From IMG/VR virus record IMGVR_UViG_3300001533_000729, positions 1 through 20,827 of that record: 20,827 bases of DNA; one strand, given 5' to 3'. Of the stretch, positions 1 through 6,082 are shown one piece after another. Origin of the DNA: a virus. The position numbers and the translations under genes are program-made. Numbering within the stretch: the stretch's first letter is position 1; every line of letters begins with the position of its first letter. The notes beneath the pieces are model-generated. The model ran no database searches, was not told the DNA's origin, and saw only the letters and a program-made list of their open reading frames with translations.

Positions 1-1
1 G

Positions 2-232
2 TTTTGCTGGGAATTGTACCCTGAAGCCCACCAGGAGTTTAAATATGGCAAGTTTGTCAACAAAACACATAATGAGGTTACAGAGTTTGACATTACCCCC
101 AGTGGTAGCGTTATAATCCCTTATTATGAGGGTGTTAACGATTATGATGCATATTTTTATACAGGGGAAACGGTGGGATTATTGGAGTTTGACCTATTCG
201 ATCCCCTTATTTTATATGTGGAGGTGTATTGA
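2..232 (+). CDS. Unknown phage protein, 5' end outside window
   Basis: The reading frame is open from the left edge to a TGA at 230-232, so this is the C-terminal part (about 76 residues) of a longer gene. An in-frame TTG at 14 exists, but it has no well-spaced ribosome binding site and the frame stays open upstream of it, so I do not treat it as the start. The visible part is acidic and rich in Tyr and Phe, with no motif I recognise and no membrane segment. Its stop overlaps the next start by one base (TGATG), which places it in the same operon as the MazG-like and dUTPase genes. Function unknown. Confidence 0.6.
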   Translation, partial: FCWELYPEAHQEFKYGKFVNKTHNEVTEFDITPSGSVIIPYYEGVNDYDAYFYTGETVGLLEFDLFDPLILYVEVY

Positions 233-540
233 TGCCAAAAAAAGAAACGATGCTAACCGTTTGTGATATATTTAAGCAATGCCAAGACCTATACGAGCGC
301 AAAAGAGCTGAGTATCAAAATACAGATGATCGCTTTGAGAATTTTCGCCAAGGGGCAAAACTAAACCAAACAAACTCCATCAATACACTCTGGGGATACG
401 TTACAAAACAAATTGTATCCCTTGCAGCCCTTGTCAATAAAGTTCCTCATGACAAAGACTTAATGCACGAAAAAGCACAAGATATTCTCGTATACATGGC
501 AATACTCATGGTGCTGCTAGAAGAGGAGGATGGCGAATGA
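232..540 (+). CDS. MazG/DUF1599-like all-alpha nucleotide-pool protein
   Basis: This is a 102-residue all-helical protein. Visible signatures are KRAEYQNTDDRFENFRQGAK near residues 23-44, then a hydrophobic helix with GYVTKQIVSLAALV, then HEKAQDILVYMAIL near the C-terminus. This pattern (K..Y....D.F.NF, later E/D-rich DI.YMA) is typical of small phage proteins related to MazG/DUF1599, which are thought to act on nucleotides. A GGAGG at 220-224 lies seven bases before the ATG at 232; an in-frame TTG at 229 is less likely. A dUTPase lies three genes downstream, which fits a role in nucleotide-pool control. The exact substrate cannot be read from the sequence, and the family assignment is from pattern memory. 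Confidence 0.6.
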   Translation: MPKKETMLTVCDIFKQCQDLYERKRAEYQNTDDRFENFRQGAKLNQTNSINTLWGYVTKQIVSLAALVNKVPHDKDLMHEKAQDILVYMAILMVLLEEEDGE

Positions 541-749
541 ATCAATCCCTAGTGGGCAAACGGGTACGTATGTTGAATGACTTCGGAAGTTGCCACATCA
601 AAGACAAGATTGGCACCTGTATATATGACAATGGGTACCTTCTTTCCGTTGAGTTCGACGACCCCATAGAACTGGGGCACAACTGCAACGGACGAGGCAA
701 GGACGGTTATTGCTGCTACGTATATCACAACAGTGTGGAAGCACTATGA
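537..749 (+). CDS. Small Cys-rich phage protein, SH3/KOW-like
   Basis: This 70-residue protein starts at an ATGA overlap with the preceding gene, six bases after an AGAGGAGGA site (522-530). The N-terminus (VGKRVRMLNDFG) and the central stretch KIGTCIYDNGYLLSVEFDDP look like a small beta-barrel of the SH3/KOW type. The segment GHNCNGRGKDGYCCYVY holds three of its five cysteines and a histidine, which could bind a metal. Similar short proteins with a G-H-x-C-N-G motif occur in phage accessory regions, but their role is not known to me. The antisense ORF over 598-840 is a shadow of this gene and its neighbour. Confidence 0.65.
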   Translation: MNQSLVGKRVRMLNDFGSCHIKDKIGTCIYDNGYLLSVEFDDPIELGHNCNGRGKDGYCCYVYHNSVEAL

Positions 750-901
750 TTCTCCTTGGTGCTGGCAAGGTCTTGCTGTTCATTTTTGCCGTTGTGTGTT
801 TTGTCTTTGGCAGCAGTGTAGATAAAGACTTATTCCCCATAATTAAAATAGCCCTCTATGGCGTGGGTTGCCTTTTCTTAATTTTATGCTTTTCTATTTA
901 A
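746..901 (+). CDS. Small membrane protein with two transmembrane helices
   Basis: This is a 51-residue protein starting at the ATG at 746, which overlaps the previous stop (ATGA, 746-749). A frame extension to a TTG at 710 would lie entirely inside the upstream gene, so I reject that longer form. Residues about 6-22 (AGKVLLFIFAVVCFVF) and about 31-49 (IIKIALYGVGCLFLILCF) are hydrophobic helices joined by a short charged loop (SSVDKD). It is likely inserted in the inner membrane as a hairpin. Small two-helix phage proteins include holins and superinfection-exclusion proteins, but nothing here identifies either, and no endolysin lies nearby. It is probably translated by coupling to the upstream gene, since its own ribosome binding site is weak. 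Confidence 0.6.
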   Translation: MILLGAGKVLLFIFAVVCFVFGSSVDKDLFPIIKIALYGVGCLFLILCFSI

Positions 902-914
902 CAGGAGGAGTTAT

Positions 915-1406
915 ATGAATATTAAACAATGTTCGTTTTTATGGACAAAAACAGCACATGTGGCTGATCCAGCAAAGGCGCATAACTCAGACGCTGGATA
1001 TGATTTACACGTTCCACACAAGACCGCAGTCGGCGATGCGATTGATATAATAGTACTCAACCCAGGTCAACGGGTGATTCTCCCACTTGGAATCAAGGTG
1101 ATACTCCCAGAAGGATGCTTTGCCATGCTTTGTCCAAGGTCGGTTCTTGCGGCCTCTCACGGGATAGGGTTTGTTAATGGGGTTGGGATTATTGACAACG
1201 GGTACTATGGCGAGCTGTCTGTAATCGTCTGCAACTACTCCAAGGAGGCATTCGCAATTATACCAGGTATGCGAATTGCTCAACTTGTCTTGGTTGCAAT
1301 GGCAGAACAAGGGAAAGATGCGCACCACATATCCGACGACCTTTTTAACGAAATAGCTCAACAGTCTGACCGAGGAGAGAATGGCCTTGGGAGCACCGGT
1401 CTATGA
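915..1406 (+). CDS. dut: Trimeric dUTP diphosphatase (dUTPase)
   Basis: The 163-residue protein has all five motifs of homotrimeric dUTPases: DAGYDL at residues 26-31, PRSVLA at 74-79 (usual form PRSS/PRSG), GIIDNGYYGEL at 91-101, GMRIAQL at 118-124, and the C-terminal arm RGENGLGSTG at 153-162. The enzyme hydrolyses dUTP to dUMP and pyrophosphate, keeping uracil out of phage DNA and supplying dUMP for dTTP synthesis. Asp94 in motif 3 matches the catalytic water-activating aspartate, and Tyr97 is the expected uracil-pocket tyrosine. The usual Tyr-Arg pair is Tyr-Tyr here. AGGAGGAG at 902-909 precedes the ATG. The length is normal for phage enzymes. It shares the operon with a MazG/DUF1599-like gene. 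Confidence 0.95.
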   Translation: MNIKQCSFLWTKTAHVADPAKAHNSDAGYDLHVPHKTAVGDAIDIIVLNPGQRVILPLGIKVILPEGCFAMLCPRSVLAASHGIGFVNGVGIIDNGYYGELSVIVCNYSKEAFAIIPGMRIAQLVLVAMAEQGKDAHHISDDLFNEIAQQSDRGENGLGSTGL

Positions 1407-1834
1407 AGAAGCCTAATGGTCGCAAGAATCTCATGAAGCAGGCCGATGACCTGTGGAGAGATTGTGTGAAATTGCGTGACCTTGGGTGCTCTATTAAGTC
1501 TGGGTTCCCACATCGGGAGCCAAATAAAGATGACTTCTCGAAATTAAATGCTCACCATATTTTCACAAGATCAAACCTTGCAACAAGGTGGAATCTCGAC
1601 AACGGCGTTACACTAACATCTGGAGAACATATCTTTTGGGCTCACAAGCAAGCCGTAGAGTCCACCATGTTCTTTAAAGAGCACCTTGGGGAAGATCGCT
1701 TTAATAAACTCGTGGAGACTTCTCGTGCGATTGTTAAATGGGGAGTCCCTCAGCTTATTGAACTTGTAGAACAACTTAAAAAAGAAAAAAAAATACTCCA
1801 ATCGAGCTATGATGAATATTGGAATAACCATTAA
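1403..1834 (+). CDS. HNH-type nuclease, NinG/Rap-like
   Basis: This is a 143-residue protein starting at an ATGA overlap with dut (1403-1406). The core is HNH-like: His51-His52 in AHHIFTRSN, then WNLDNGVTL with Asn67, then GEHIFWAH with His76 and His81. This matches the beta-beta-alpha metal layout in which the first His activates water and Asn and the last His shape the metal site. The flanking zinc-knuckle cysteines usual in NinG and in many phage HNH proteins are missing; only isolated Cys21 and Cys29 are present. The C-terminal third is a charged helix with a Lys-rich run. Related proteins act in recombination (NinG/Rap) or assist DNA packaging next to terminase. Which role applies is unknown, as no terminase is in the window. 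Confidence 0.7.
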   Translation: MKKPNGRKNLMKQADDLWRDCVKLRDLGCSIKSGFPHREPNKDDFSKLNAHHIFTRSNLATRWNLDNGVTLTSGEHIFWAHKQAVESTMFFKEHLGEDRFNKLVETSRAIVKWGVPQLIELVEQLKKEKKILQSSYDEYWNNH

Positions 1835-1837
1835 TCA

Positions 1838-1898
1838 GGGAGGTGTCCGTGCGTTCTAACACAATTCGCCAAAAGTCCACAGTTGCCTCCCGCTGTGG
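1838..1898 (+). other. Candidate leader structure pairing the micro-ORF ribosome binding site
   Basis: The ribosome binding site GGGAGG (1838-1843) is exactly complementary to CCTCCC (1886-1891). That CCTCCC lies in the ten-base loop of a six-pair hairpin, CCACAG (1877-1882) with CTGTGG (1893-1898). The spacing makes both pairings at once sterically hard, so they would be alternatives: hairpin formed with the binding site free, or binding site masked. This is read by eye; no folding energy was computed. Confidence 0.3.
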
Positions 1899-1929
1899 CA
1901 CAAGCGTCCCCATTCCTTTCAAACCATAA
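1849..1929 (+). CDS. Possible 26-codon micro-ORF
   Basis: A GTG at 1849 lies five bases after GGGAGG (1838-1843) and opens a 26-codon frame ending at TAA 1927-1929. The predicted peptide is basic, with a Ser/Thr-rich first half and the ending SVPIPFKP. It lies between the HNH gene and the terminator and fills otherwise empty sequence. Support is only the good ribosome binding site and position; I recognise no family. It could instead be the remnant of a longer gene, or the ribosome binding site may belong to a leader RNA structure described separately. Confidence 0.3.
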   Translation: MRSNTIRQKSTVASRCGTSVPIPFKP

Positions 1930-1960
1930 TACCCTGCTTTTCGTATGATGTGATTCTCTT

Positions 1961-1997
1961 AGGCCTAGGATGGGACGCCCTAGGCCTCTTTTTTATT
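1961..1997 (+). terminator. Rho-independent terminator
   Basis: A nine-base-pair perfect stem, AGGCCTAGG (1961-1969) with CCTAGGCCT (1979-1987), closes a nine-base loop and is followed by CTTTTTTATT. This is a strong terminator for + strand transcription and closes the dut-HNH operon. On the - strand the same stem has no following T-run, so it should be weak for the convergent gene ending at 1993. Confidence 0.9.
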
Positions 1998-2331
1998 CTA
2001 TAAAAGAACAACCAACAACTTCAACGTCTTGATAATATTCCTGCAAGTCTTCAGCCCGTTGTCTTGCAGCATCGTATGTGGTATAATACTCTCCGTTTCC
2101 TCCATGGCGCACCTCAAAGAACTCAATCTCTGGGGTGCACTTTTCATTTATGGGAACAAGAAACTTTTCCTTCAACTCTTCATACGAACCCGTAAGTTGA
2201 ATTGCGTTTTTCATGCAAACAACGCACTCGGAGCAAGATGTTGCCTTCCCCTCTGATAGTAAAACTTTAATGAGTGAATTTGAAAGATTGTCAAGTATGT
2301 CTTGGCGTAAAATTGGTAAATATTTTGGCAT
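1993..2331 (-). CDS. Reversed hypothetical gene with Cys cluster (moron-like)
   Basis: This is a 112-residue protein read opposite to every other gene in the window. Its ATG (2329-2331) is preceded on the - strand by AAGAGGA about four bases upstream, and further upstream by a near-consensus promoter. The N-terminal third is helical (ILRQDILDNLSNSLIKVLL). It is followed by a C33-x2-C36-x2-C39 cluster (SCSECVVCMKN) that could hold a metal, with further cysteines at 66 and 108. The C-terminal part (EYYTTYDAARQRAEDLQEYY then DVEVVGC) looks like a short helix-strand unit. I recognise no family. Its own promoter, opposite strand and position beside a terminator fit a moron: cargo expressed independently, perhaps in a lysogen. 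A + strand ORF at 2029-2256 is its shadow. Confidence 0.7.
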   Translation of the reverse strand: MPKYLPILRQDILDNLSNSLIKVLLSEGKATSCSECVVCMKNAIQLTGSYEELKEKFLVPINEKCTPEIEFFEVRHGGNGEYYTTYDAARQRAEDLQEYYQDVEVVGCSFIE

Positions 2332-2380
2332 TTTTCCTCTTTTCTATACCAAATGGTACGGATAATATGGCTACCATACT

Positions 2381-2409
2381 ATTATATTCTCTACAACGTG
2401 TTATATCAA
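2381..2409 (-). promoter_or_regulatory. Sigma70-type promoter for the reversed gene
   Basis: Read on the - strand, TTGATA (2404-2409) and TATAAT (2381-2386) are separated by exactly 17 bases, that is 11 of 12 consensus positions at optimal spacing. It lies about 50 bases upstream of the reversed gene's start. The -35 box ends five bases before the portal ATG at 2414, so polymerase bound here would cover the portal start region. Confidence 0.85.
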
Positions 2410-2413
2410 TAGC

Positions 2414-3982
2414 ATGTTATACAATTTAAAGGATAAATTATGGCCCGATAGTTACGAATACGAGCAGTACAAACAAGAAGAAGCATACACATGGTATCAA
2501 GGCGACCCAAGCGCCCTACAAAGACTTTATCTACTTTCAGAGCATAGGCTATACCAAGATGCTACCTTTTGGGGCACCAAGCACGACAACGGTGACACAC
2601 CAAGGGTTCACGTAGACATAGCAGGAGACATAGCACAAACGTCTGCGGCTCTTTTATTTTCTGAGCCACCGGCCATTGCAGTAGACCAAGAAGACATTAG
2701 CACGCATGGCTCATACAAGGAGATTATCGACATAACAGATCTGCACTGTGTGTTGGAAGAGGCGGCAGAGATATGTGCAGCCTCCGGTGGCGTCTATATC
2801 AAGCTTAATGGCACAGAGGACTCTCTATATCTAGAGGCAGTTCCTCCACATAGTGTATTCCCAATTTATGAAGGAAAGGTATTAACCGAGGTATATTTTT
2901 ATACTCGGATCGGAACCGATATAAATAACCAAAGTGAACAACCTACTGCATATTCTGTGTTCTTACGAGAACATCGCTATATAAGCGAAGAGGGACTCGT
3001 TATAGAGTCTGACTTTGTTCGTGCAAGCGGGAATGCTATTGTTGGATACGACTCTATATCTGATCATCCTGGTTATTCGTACATTATTCCACACGTGGTT
3101 GTGCAAAGATATGAACACCTGGGTGTGGTCTATGTGCCAAACCTCAAGCCAAATGCTGTAAATCCGGCATCTCCACAGGGTCGACCAGATTATATCAAGT
3201 GTTATACCATGTTTGACTTTCTTGATGAAACCGCAACAAACTGGAGGAGAGATATTCGACTTGGAAAGTCCACAAACTTCATTTCTTCTAGTCTATTAGA
3301 AATAACAAAATCAACAGATAGCCCACAAGAAACGTTACACAAATATCGCCACAATACAGAGAACTTTGTTGCCATTAACATGGAACAAGATATGATGTTT
3401 CTAAGCGGAGGGAAGGGTTGGCAACCCATGACACACATACAGGCTGACATTCGATCCAAAGAGTTTATTGATACATATCTTGAAGTTGCGAAAGATCTTG
3501 TACGTAAAGCAGGATATTCTCCTCAAACCTTTGGATTTGAAACAAGCAACTATGTGCAAACCGGAGTTTCGGTAACAAAAATGGAGCGCAGGACGTTCCA
3601 AACCAAACAGAAGAAACAGCGTTACTGGGCATCTGGTATTAAAAACCTTTTGGAAGCAATTCGACTTTATGGACAGGCTATCGGTATATCCATCCCAGAT
3701 AGTCCCATAACGGTTGACTTCGCAGACGGGGCTTCTTCTTCTGATATTCAGCTCACCTCTGATGCTGTTCGTAACTTTAGACAGGTACGAGCAATGTCAA
3801 CTTACGCTGCCATCAAGTTACAACATCCATCATGGACAGATGCTGAAATTCAAGAAGAGGTAAAGCTCATCAAAAAAGAGCTGGAAGGCTCGAATGATCT
3901 CGCTGGTCGGGACATGAACTTTAATCAACAAACACCAGAACAGGACGATGGTGCAGAAGAGGAGGCACAGGATGCCGAATGA
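2414..3982 (+). CDS. Portal protein (SPP1 gp6-like family)
   Basis: This is a 522-residue protein of normal length for portals of siphophages. It forms the dodecameric ring at the capsid vertex through which DNA is packaged and ejected. Support includes the N-terminal helical region, the segment DIAQTSAALLFSEPPAI near residues 72-88 (the A-x-L-LFSEPP motif is common in this family), the wing region with EAAEICAASGGVYIK, and the clip/stem region containing KAGYSPQTFGFE, a Thr/Val stretch and MERRTFQTKQKKQRYW. The C-terminus is a long acidic tail (PEQDDGAEEEAQDAE) that overlaps the scaffold start by 11 bases. The ATG at 2414 has no good ribosome binding site, and the frame is closed by TAA at 2363-2365, leaving no better in-frame start. 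It follows the reversed gene; no terminase is seen directly upstream. Confidence 0.9.
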   Translation: MLYNLKDKLWPDSYEYEQYKQEEAYTWYQGDPSALQRLYLLSEHRLYQDATFWGTKHDNGDTPRVHVDIAGDIAQTSAALLFSEPPAIAVDQEDISTHGSYKEIIDITDLHCVLEEAAEICAASGGVYIKLNGTEDSLYLEAVPPHSVFPIYEGKVLTEVYFYTRIGTDINNQSEQPTAYSVFLREHRYISEEGLVIESDFVRASGNAIVGYDSISDHPGYSYIIPHVVVQRYEHLGVVYVPNLKPNAVNPASPQGRPDYIKCYTMFDFLDETATNWRRDIRLGKSTNFISSSLLEITKSTDSPQETLHKYRHNTENFVAINMEQDMMFLSGGKGWQPMTHIQADIRSKEFIDTYLEVAKDLVRKAGYSPQTFGFETSNYVQTGVSVTKMERRTFQTKQKKQRYWASGIKNLLEAIRLYGQAIGISIPDSPITVDFADGASSSDIQLTSDAVRNFRQVRAMSTYAAIKLQHPSWTDAEIQEEVKLIKKELEGSNDLAGRDMNFNQQTPEQDDGAEEEAQDAE

Positions 3983-4499
3983 AGAAAAAGACGTAGCATT
4001 ACAAGAAGAGCAAGAGACCGGAGAAACAGCAACCGAAGAAGAAACTGAAGAGCAAAATGCTTCAGAGAAAAAAGACAACGACTCGGAAGCTATTATCTCA
4101 AAACTCCGTAAAGAGAACGCCAGACGGAGGATTGAGGCAAAGGAGCTTAAGTCTCAATTAGAAGGCCTACAGGGAAAAACGAAAGAAACGCCCGATGTGA
4201 GGCAATCTGATGACCGCATTGAAATGTTACAGCGAAAGATCAACGCTCTGCAAATCAACAGCCTAGCAGAGAAAAAAGGCGTAGACTCTGAGGTTTTAGA
4301 GGCCCTAATCTCCAAACGAGGGATTGACCTTGCAGACCCAGATGCCGCCGAGCTTGTTGATGATCTCATCAAGGAAAAGGGGCTTGTCAAAAAACGACAA
4401 TCCTTTGGCAATTCTGTGCAAGGAACAGAACCACCAGGACAAAAGCCAAAGACCATTGATGAGTACCTCAAGATACAAGCTGAACGACTAATGAACTAG
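3972..4499 (+). CDS. Capsid scaffolding protein
   Basis: This 175-residue protein begins at ATG 3972, chosen because GAGGAGG (3958-3964) sits seven bases upstream; an in-frame ATG at 3948 lies inside that binding site's own upstream region and is unlikely. The first 35 residues are very acidic. Residues about 38-100 are a coiled coil with ISKLRKENARRRIEAKEL, a pattern usual in phage scaffolds. The C-terminus (PKTIDEYLKIQAERLMN) is amphipathic and is where scaffolds commonly bind the capsid protein. It guides procapsid assembly and is then lost. Its place between portal and capsid genes supports the call. No separate protease gene accompanies it, so it probably exits intact rather than being digested. 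Confidence 0.85.
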   Translation: MPNEEKDVALQEEQETGETATEEETEEQNASEKKDNDSEAIISKLRKENARRRIEAKELKSQLEGLQGKTKETPDVRQSDDRIEMLQRKINALQINSLAEKKGVDSEVLEALISKRGIDLADPDAAELVDDLIKEKGLVKKRQSFGNSVQGTEPPGQKPKTIDEYLKIQAERLMN

Positions 4500-4512
4500 A
4501 AAGGAGTATTAC

Positions 4513-5469
4513 ATGTCGAGAGTTACTCGTGCAGATGTATTGGCTTTACAAGATGATATACTTTTAAAGCCGATTTTTAAAGAATTAGAATCTAGTACCA
4601 TTGCGCTTCCACTTATGAGGCGGGTACAAGATATTCCGTTGTACAAATCAAAAATTGCCGTTCAAGATACACTGGCTACGGCAACCTGGATTGATCCACC
4701 TGAGCAGTCAACAACTGAAGACAATGAACCTGGGTACAAAACGCAAACCAAAATTTCTTGGGAAAACAAGTACTTGGAGATTGCAGAAATTGCCGCTGTG
4801 TGTGTAATTAACGATTACACCTCTACCGACATTTCTCAGCTCTGGTCTTTAAACCAAGAGGCCATTATGAACGCTATCCGTGCAGAAATAGACAAGGCCA
4901 CCTTAGTTGGAGATAAACCCAGTACCACTTGGCCAGACCCTGTTATCACAACTGCCGCCGCAAAGAGTGCTTATGGTTTTAAAGTAATCCGTGGTACGAA
5001 TGCTGACTTTTTAGAAGATATTTCCTCCGCTATGGGAGCAATCGAAGACTGTGGCTATATGCCATCAGACGCCATTGTTCTCCCTGCTATGAGACAACAT
5101 CTTCGTGATCTTCGAGACTCTAACGGTCAACCACTTGTTATTGGTGCCACCGGTAACGGAACTCCACAGGTGTATGGTATGAATCTTCATTACTGTAGAA
5201 ATGGTTCATTCTCTGCCGCTGACGCAGAAATGATTATCGGAGACTTTTCCCAAGCTATTTATGCATTCCGTAACAAGATGACCGTTCGTATGTTTGATAC
5301 CGGTACCGTCGAAGATTCAGTTGGGACAACAAAGACCAACCTCTTAATGCAAGATGCTATGGCATTGCGTGTTACGTTTGAAATGGCTTGGCAGATTCCA
5401 AATCCTATCAACCGAGTTCAAGAAACCGCAGCAGAGCGTTATCCCTTCTCAATTATCACCGCATCGTAA
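4513..5469 (+). CDS. Major capsid protein, HK97 fold
   Basis: The 318-residue protein forms the icosahedral shell. The N-terminal arm is short (TRADVLALQDDILLKPIFKE), followed by an E-loop-like region with ATWIDPPEQSTTEDNEPGYK and SWENKYLEIAEIAAVCVIND. The spine-helix-like region is near NQEAIMNAIRAEIDKATLVG. The P/A-domain region contains NADFLEDISSAMGAIEDCGYMPSDAIVLPAMRQHLRDLRD, GNGTPQVYGMNLHYC and IGDFSQAIYAFRNKMTVRMFD, which is the classic HK97-family sequence arrangement. AAAGGAG lies before the ATG. The gene ends with two tandem stops, TAA TAG. Absence of a long N-terminal delta domain agrees with a separate scaffold gene upstream. Confidence 0.93.
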   Translation: MSRVTRADVLALQDDILLKPIFKELESSTIALPLMRRVQDIPLYKSKIAVQDTLATATWIDPPEQSTTEDNEPGYKTQTKISWENKYLEIAEIAAVCVINDYTSTDISQLWSLNQEAIMNAIRAEIDKATLVGDKPSTTWPDPVITTAAAKSAYGFKVIRGTNADFLEDISSAMGAIEDCGYMPSDAIVLPAMRQHLRDLRDSNGQPLVIGATGNGTPQVYGMNLHYCRNGSFSAADAEMIIGDFSQAIYAFRNKMTVRMFDTGTVEDSVGTTKTNLLMQDAMALRVTFEMAWQIPNPINRVQETAAERYPFSIITAS

Positions 5470-5481
5470 TAGGAGGTCAAA

Positions 5482-6072
5482 ATGGCTAGATACCCAAGAT
5501 CGGACAAAGACAACCTGTTTGTACCGGTGGGAGCAGCAGATTACACGGTTTTACCCTCAAAAGATGTTGCTCAATATGAGATTGCTCCCCTCGCAGATGG
5601 TGCAGAGGCATTTTTAGAAGAAACCGCTCTCACTGCAGAAGTTCAAACAATTACCGCATTTGACGGAGAAGTCGATGTACCTCGGCAGATACTAATTACG
5701 ACCGACAATGATTCTATGGCTGGAGATATTGTATTGACCGGTACTGACTTCAACGGAGACACACTCACAGAAACCGTATCTATGGTTGAAGATGGTGGAC
5801 TAACCGAGTATCTGGCAACGAAAATGTTCGCCAGCATCACACAGGTTGTATTGCCAATCCAAACTGCACCAGGCGACACAGTTGCCATCGGTAGCACAGA
5901 TGTTGTTGGTTTTCCCTTTATTTATTCAGAGAACACCGTATTCCTTGTGACACACGACGGAACAATAGATTCAACGTACACCATGGCTGCTAATGCAGAC
6001 AAAAACAAGTGTACCTTTGAGCCTACATCGGCGCTGGACGGGAATACTATTAACGTTTACTTTTTAGCATAG
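5482..6072 (+). CDS. Beta-rich putative head decoration protein
   Basis: A 196-residue protein directly after the capsid gene, with TAGGAGG before its ATG. The N-terminus (MARYPRSDKDNLFVPVG) is polar. The middle, residues about 55-140, is a beta-sandwich-like domain: RQILITTDNDSMAGDIVLTG, DFNGDTLTETVSMVEDGG, MFASITQVVLPIQTAPGDTV and AIGSTDVVGFPF. The GTD.NG.T.TETV and VGFPF elements recur in phage virion proteins found next to capsid genes. I infer that it coats the capsid exterior, or builds a head fibre, to stabilise the shell. It has no membrane segment or enzyme motif. Position and fold type support a virion structural role more strongly than the precise decoration function. Confidence 0.6.
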   Translation: MARYPRSDKDNLFVPVGAADYTVLPSKDVAQYEIAPLADGAEAFLEETALTAEVQTITAFDGEVDVPRQILITTDNDSMAGDIVLTGTDFNGDTLTETVSMVEDGGLTEYLATKMFASITQVVLPIQTAPGDTVAIGSTDVVGFPFIYSENTVFLVTHDGTIDSTYTMAANADKNKCTFEPTSALDGNTINVYFLA

Positions 6073-6082
6073 GAGGCCACAT

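Noticed and set aside
710-745. TTG start giving a 63-residue form of the small membrane protein
   Set aside because: The extension lies inside the previous gene, lacks a ribosome binding site and adds a polar segment unlike the rest. ATG 746 makes the usual ATGA overlap.
1005-1361. 118-codon antisense ORF inside dut
   Set aside because: The dUTPase motifs on the + strand account fully for this stretch; the reverse frame is an incidental open frame.
2029-2256. 75-codon + strand ORF opposite the reversed gene
   Set aside because: No ribosome binding site and no sensible protein features. The - strand frame there has a promoter, a ribosome binding site and a plausible protein.
2333-2370. Possible + strand promoter with -10-like GATAAT before the portal
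   Set aside because: No -35-like sequence at 16-18 bases upstream (TCTTTT at best), so I do not call it a sigma70 promoter.
3948-3971. Upstream ATG giving an eight-residue longer scaffold
   Set aside because: The strong GAGGAGG site lies between the two ATGs, correctly spaced only for the ATG at 3972.
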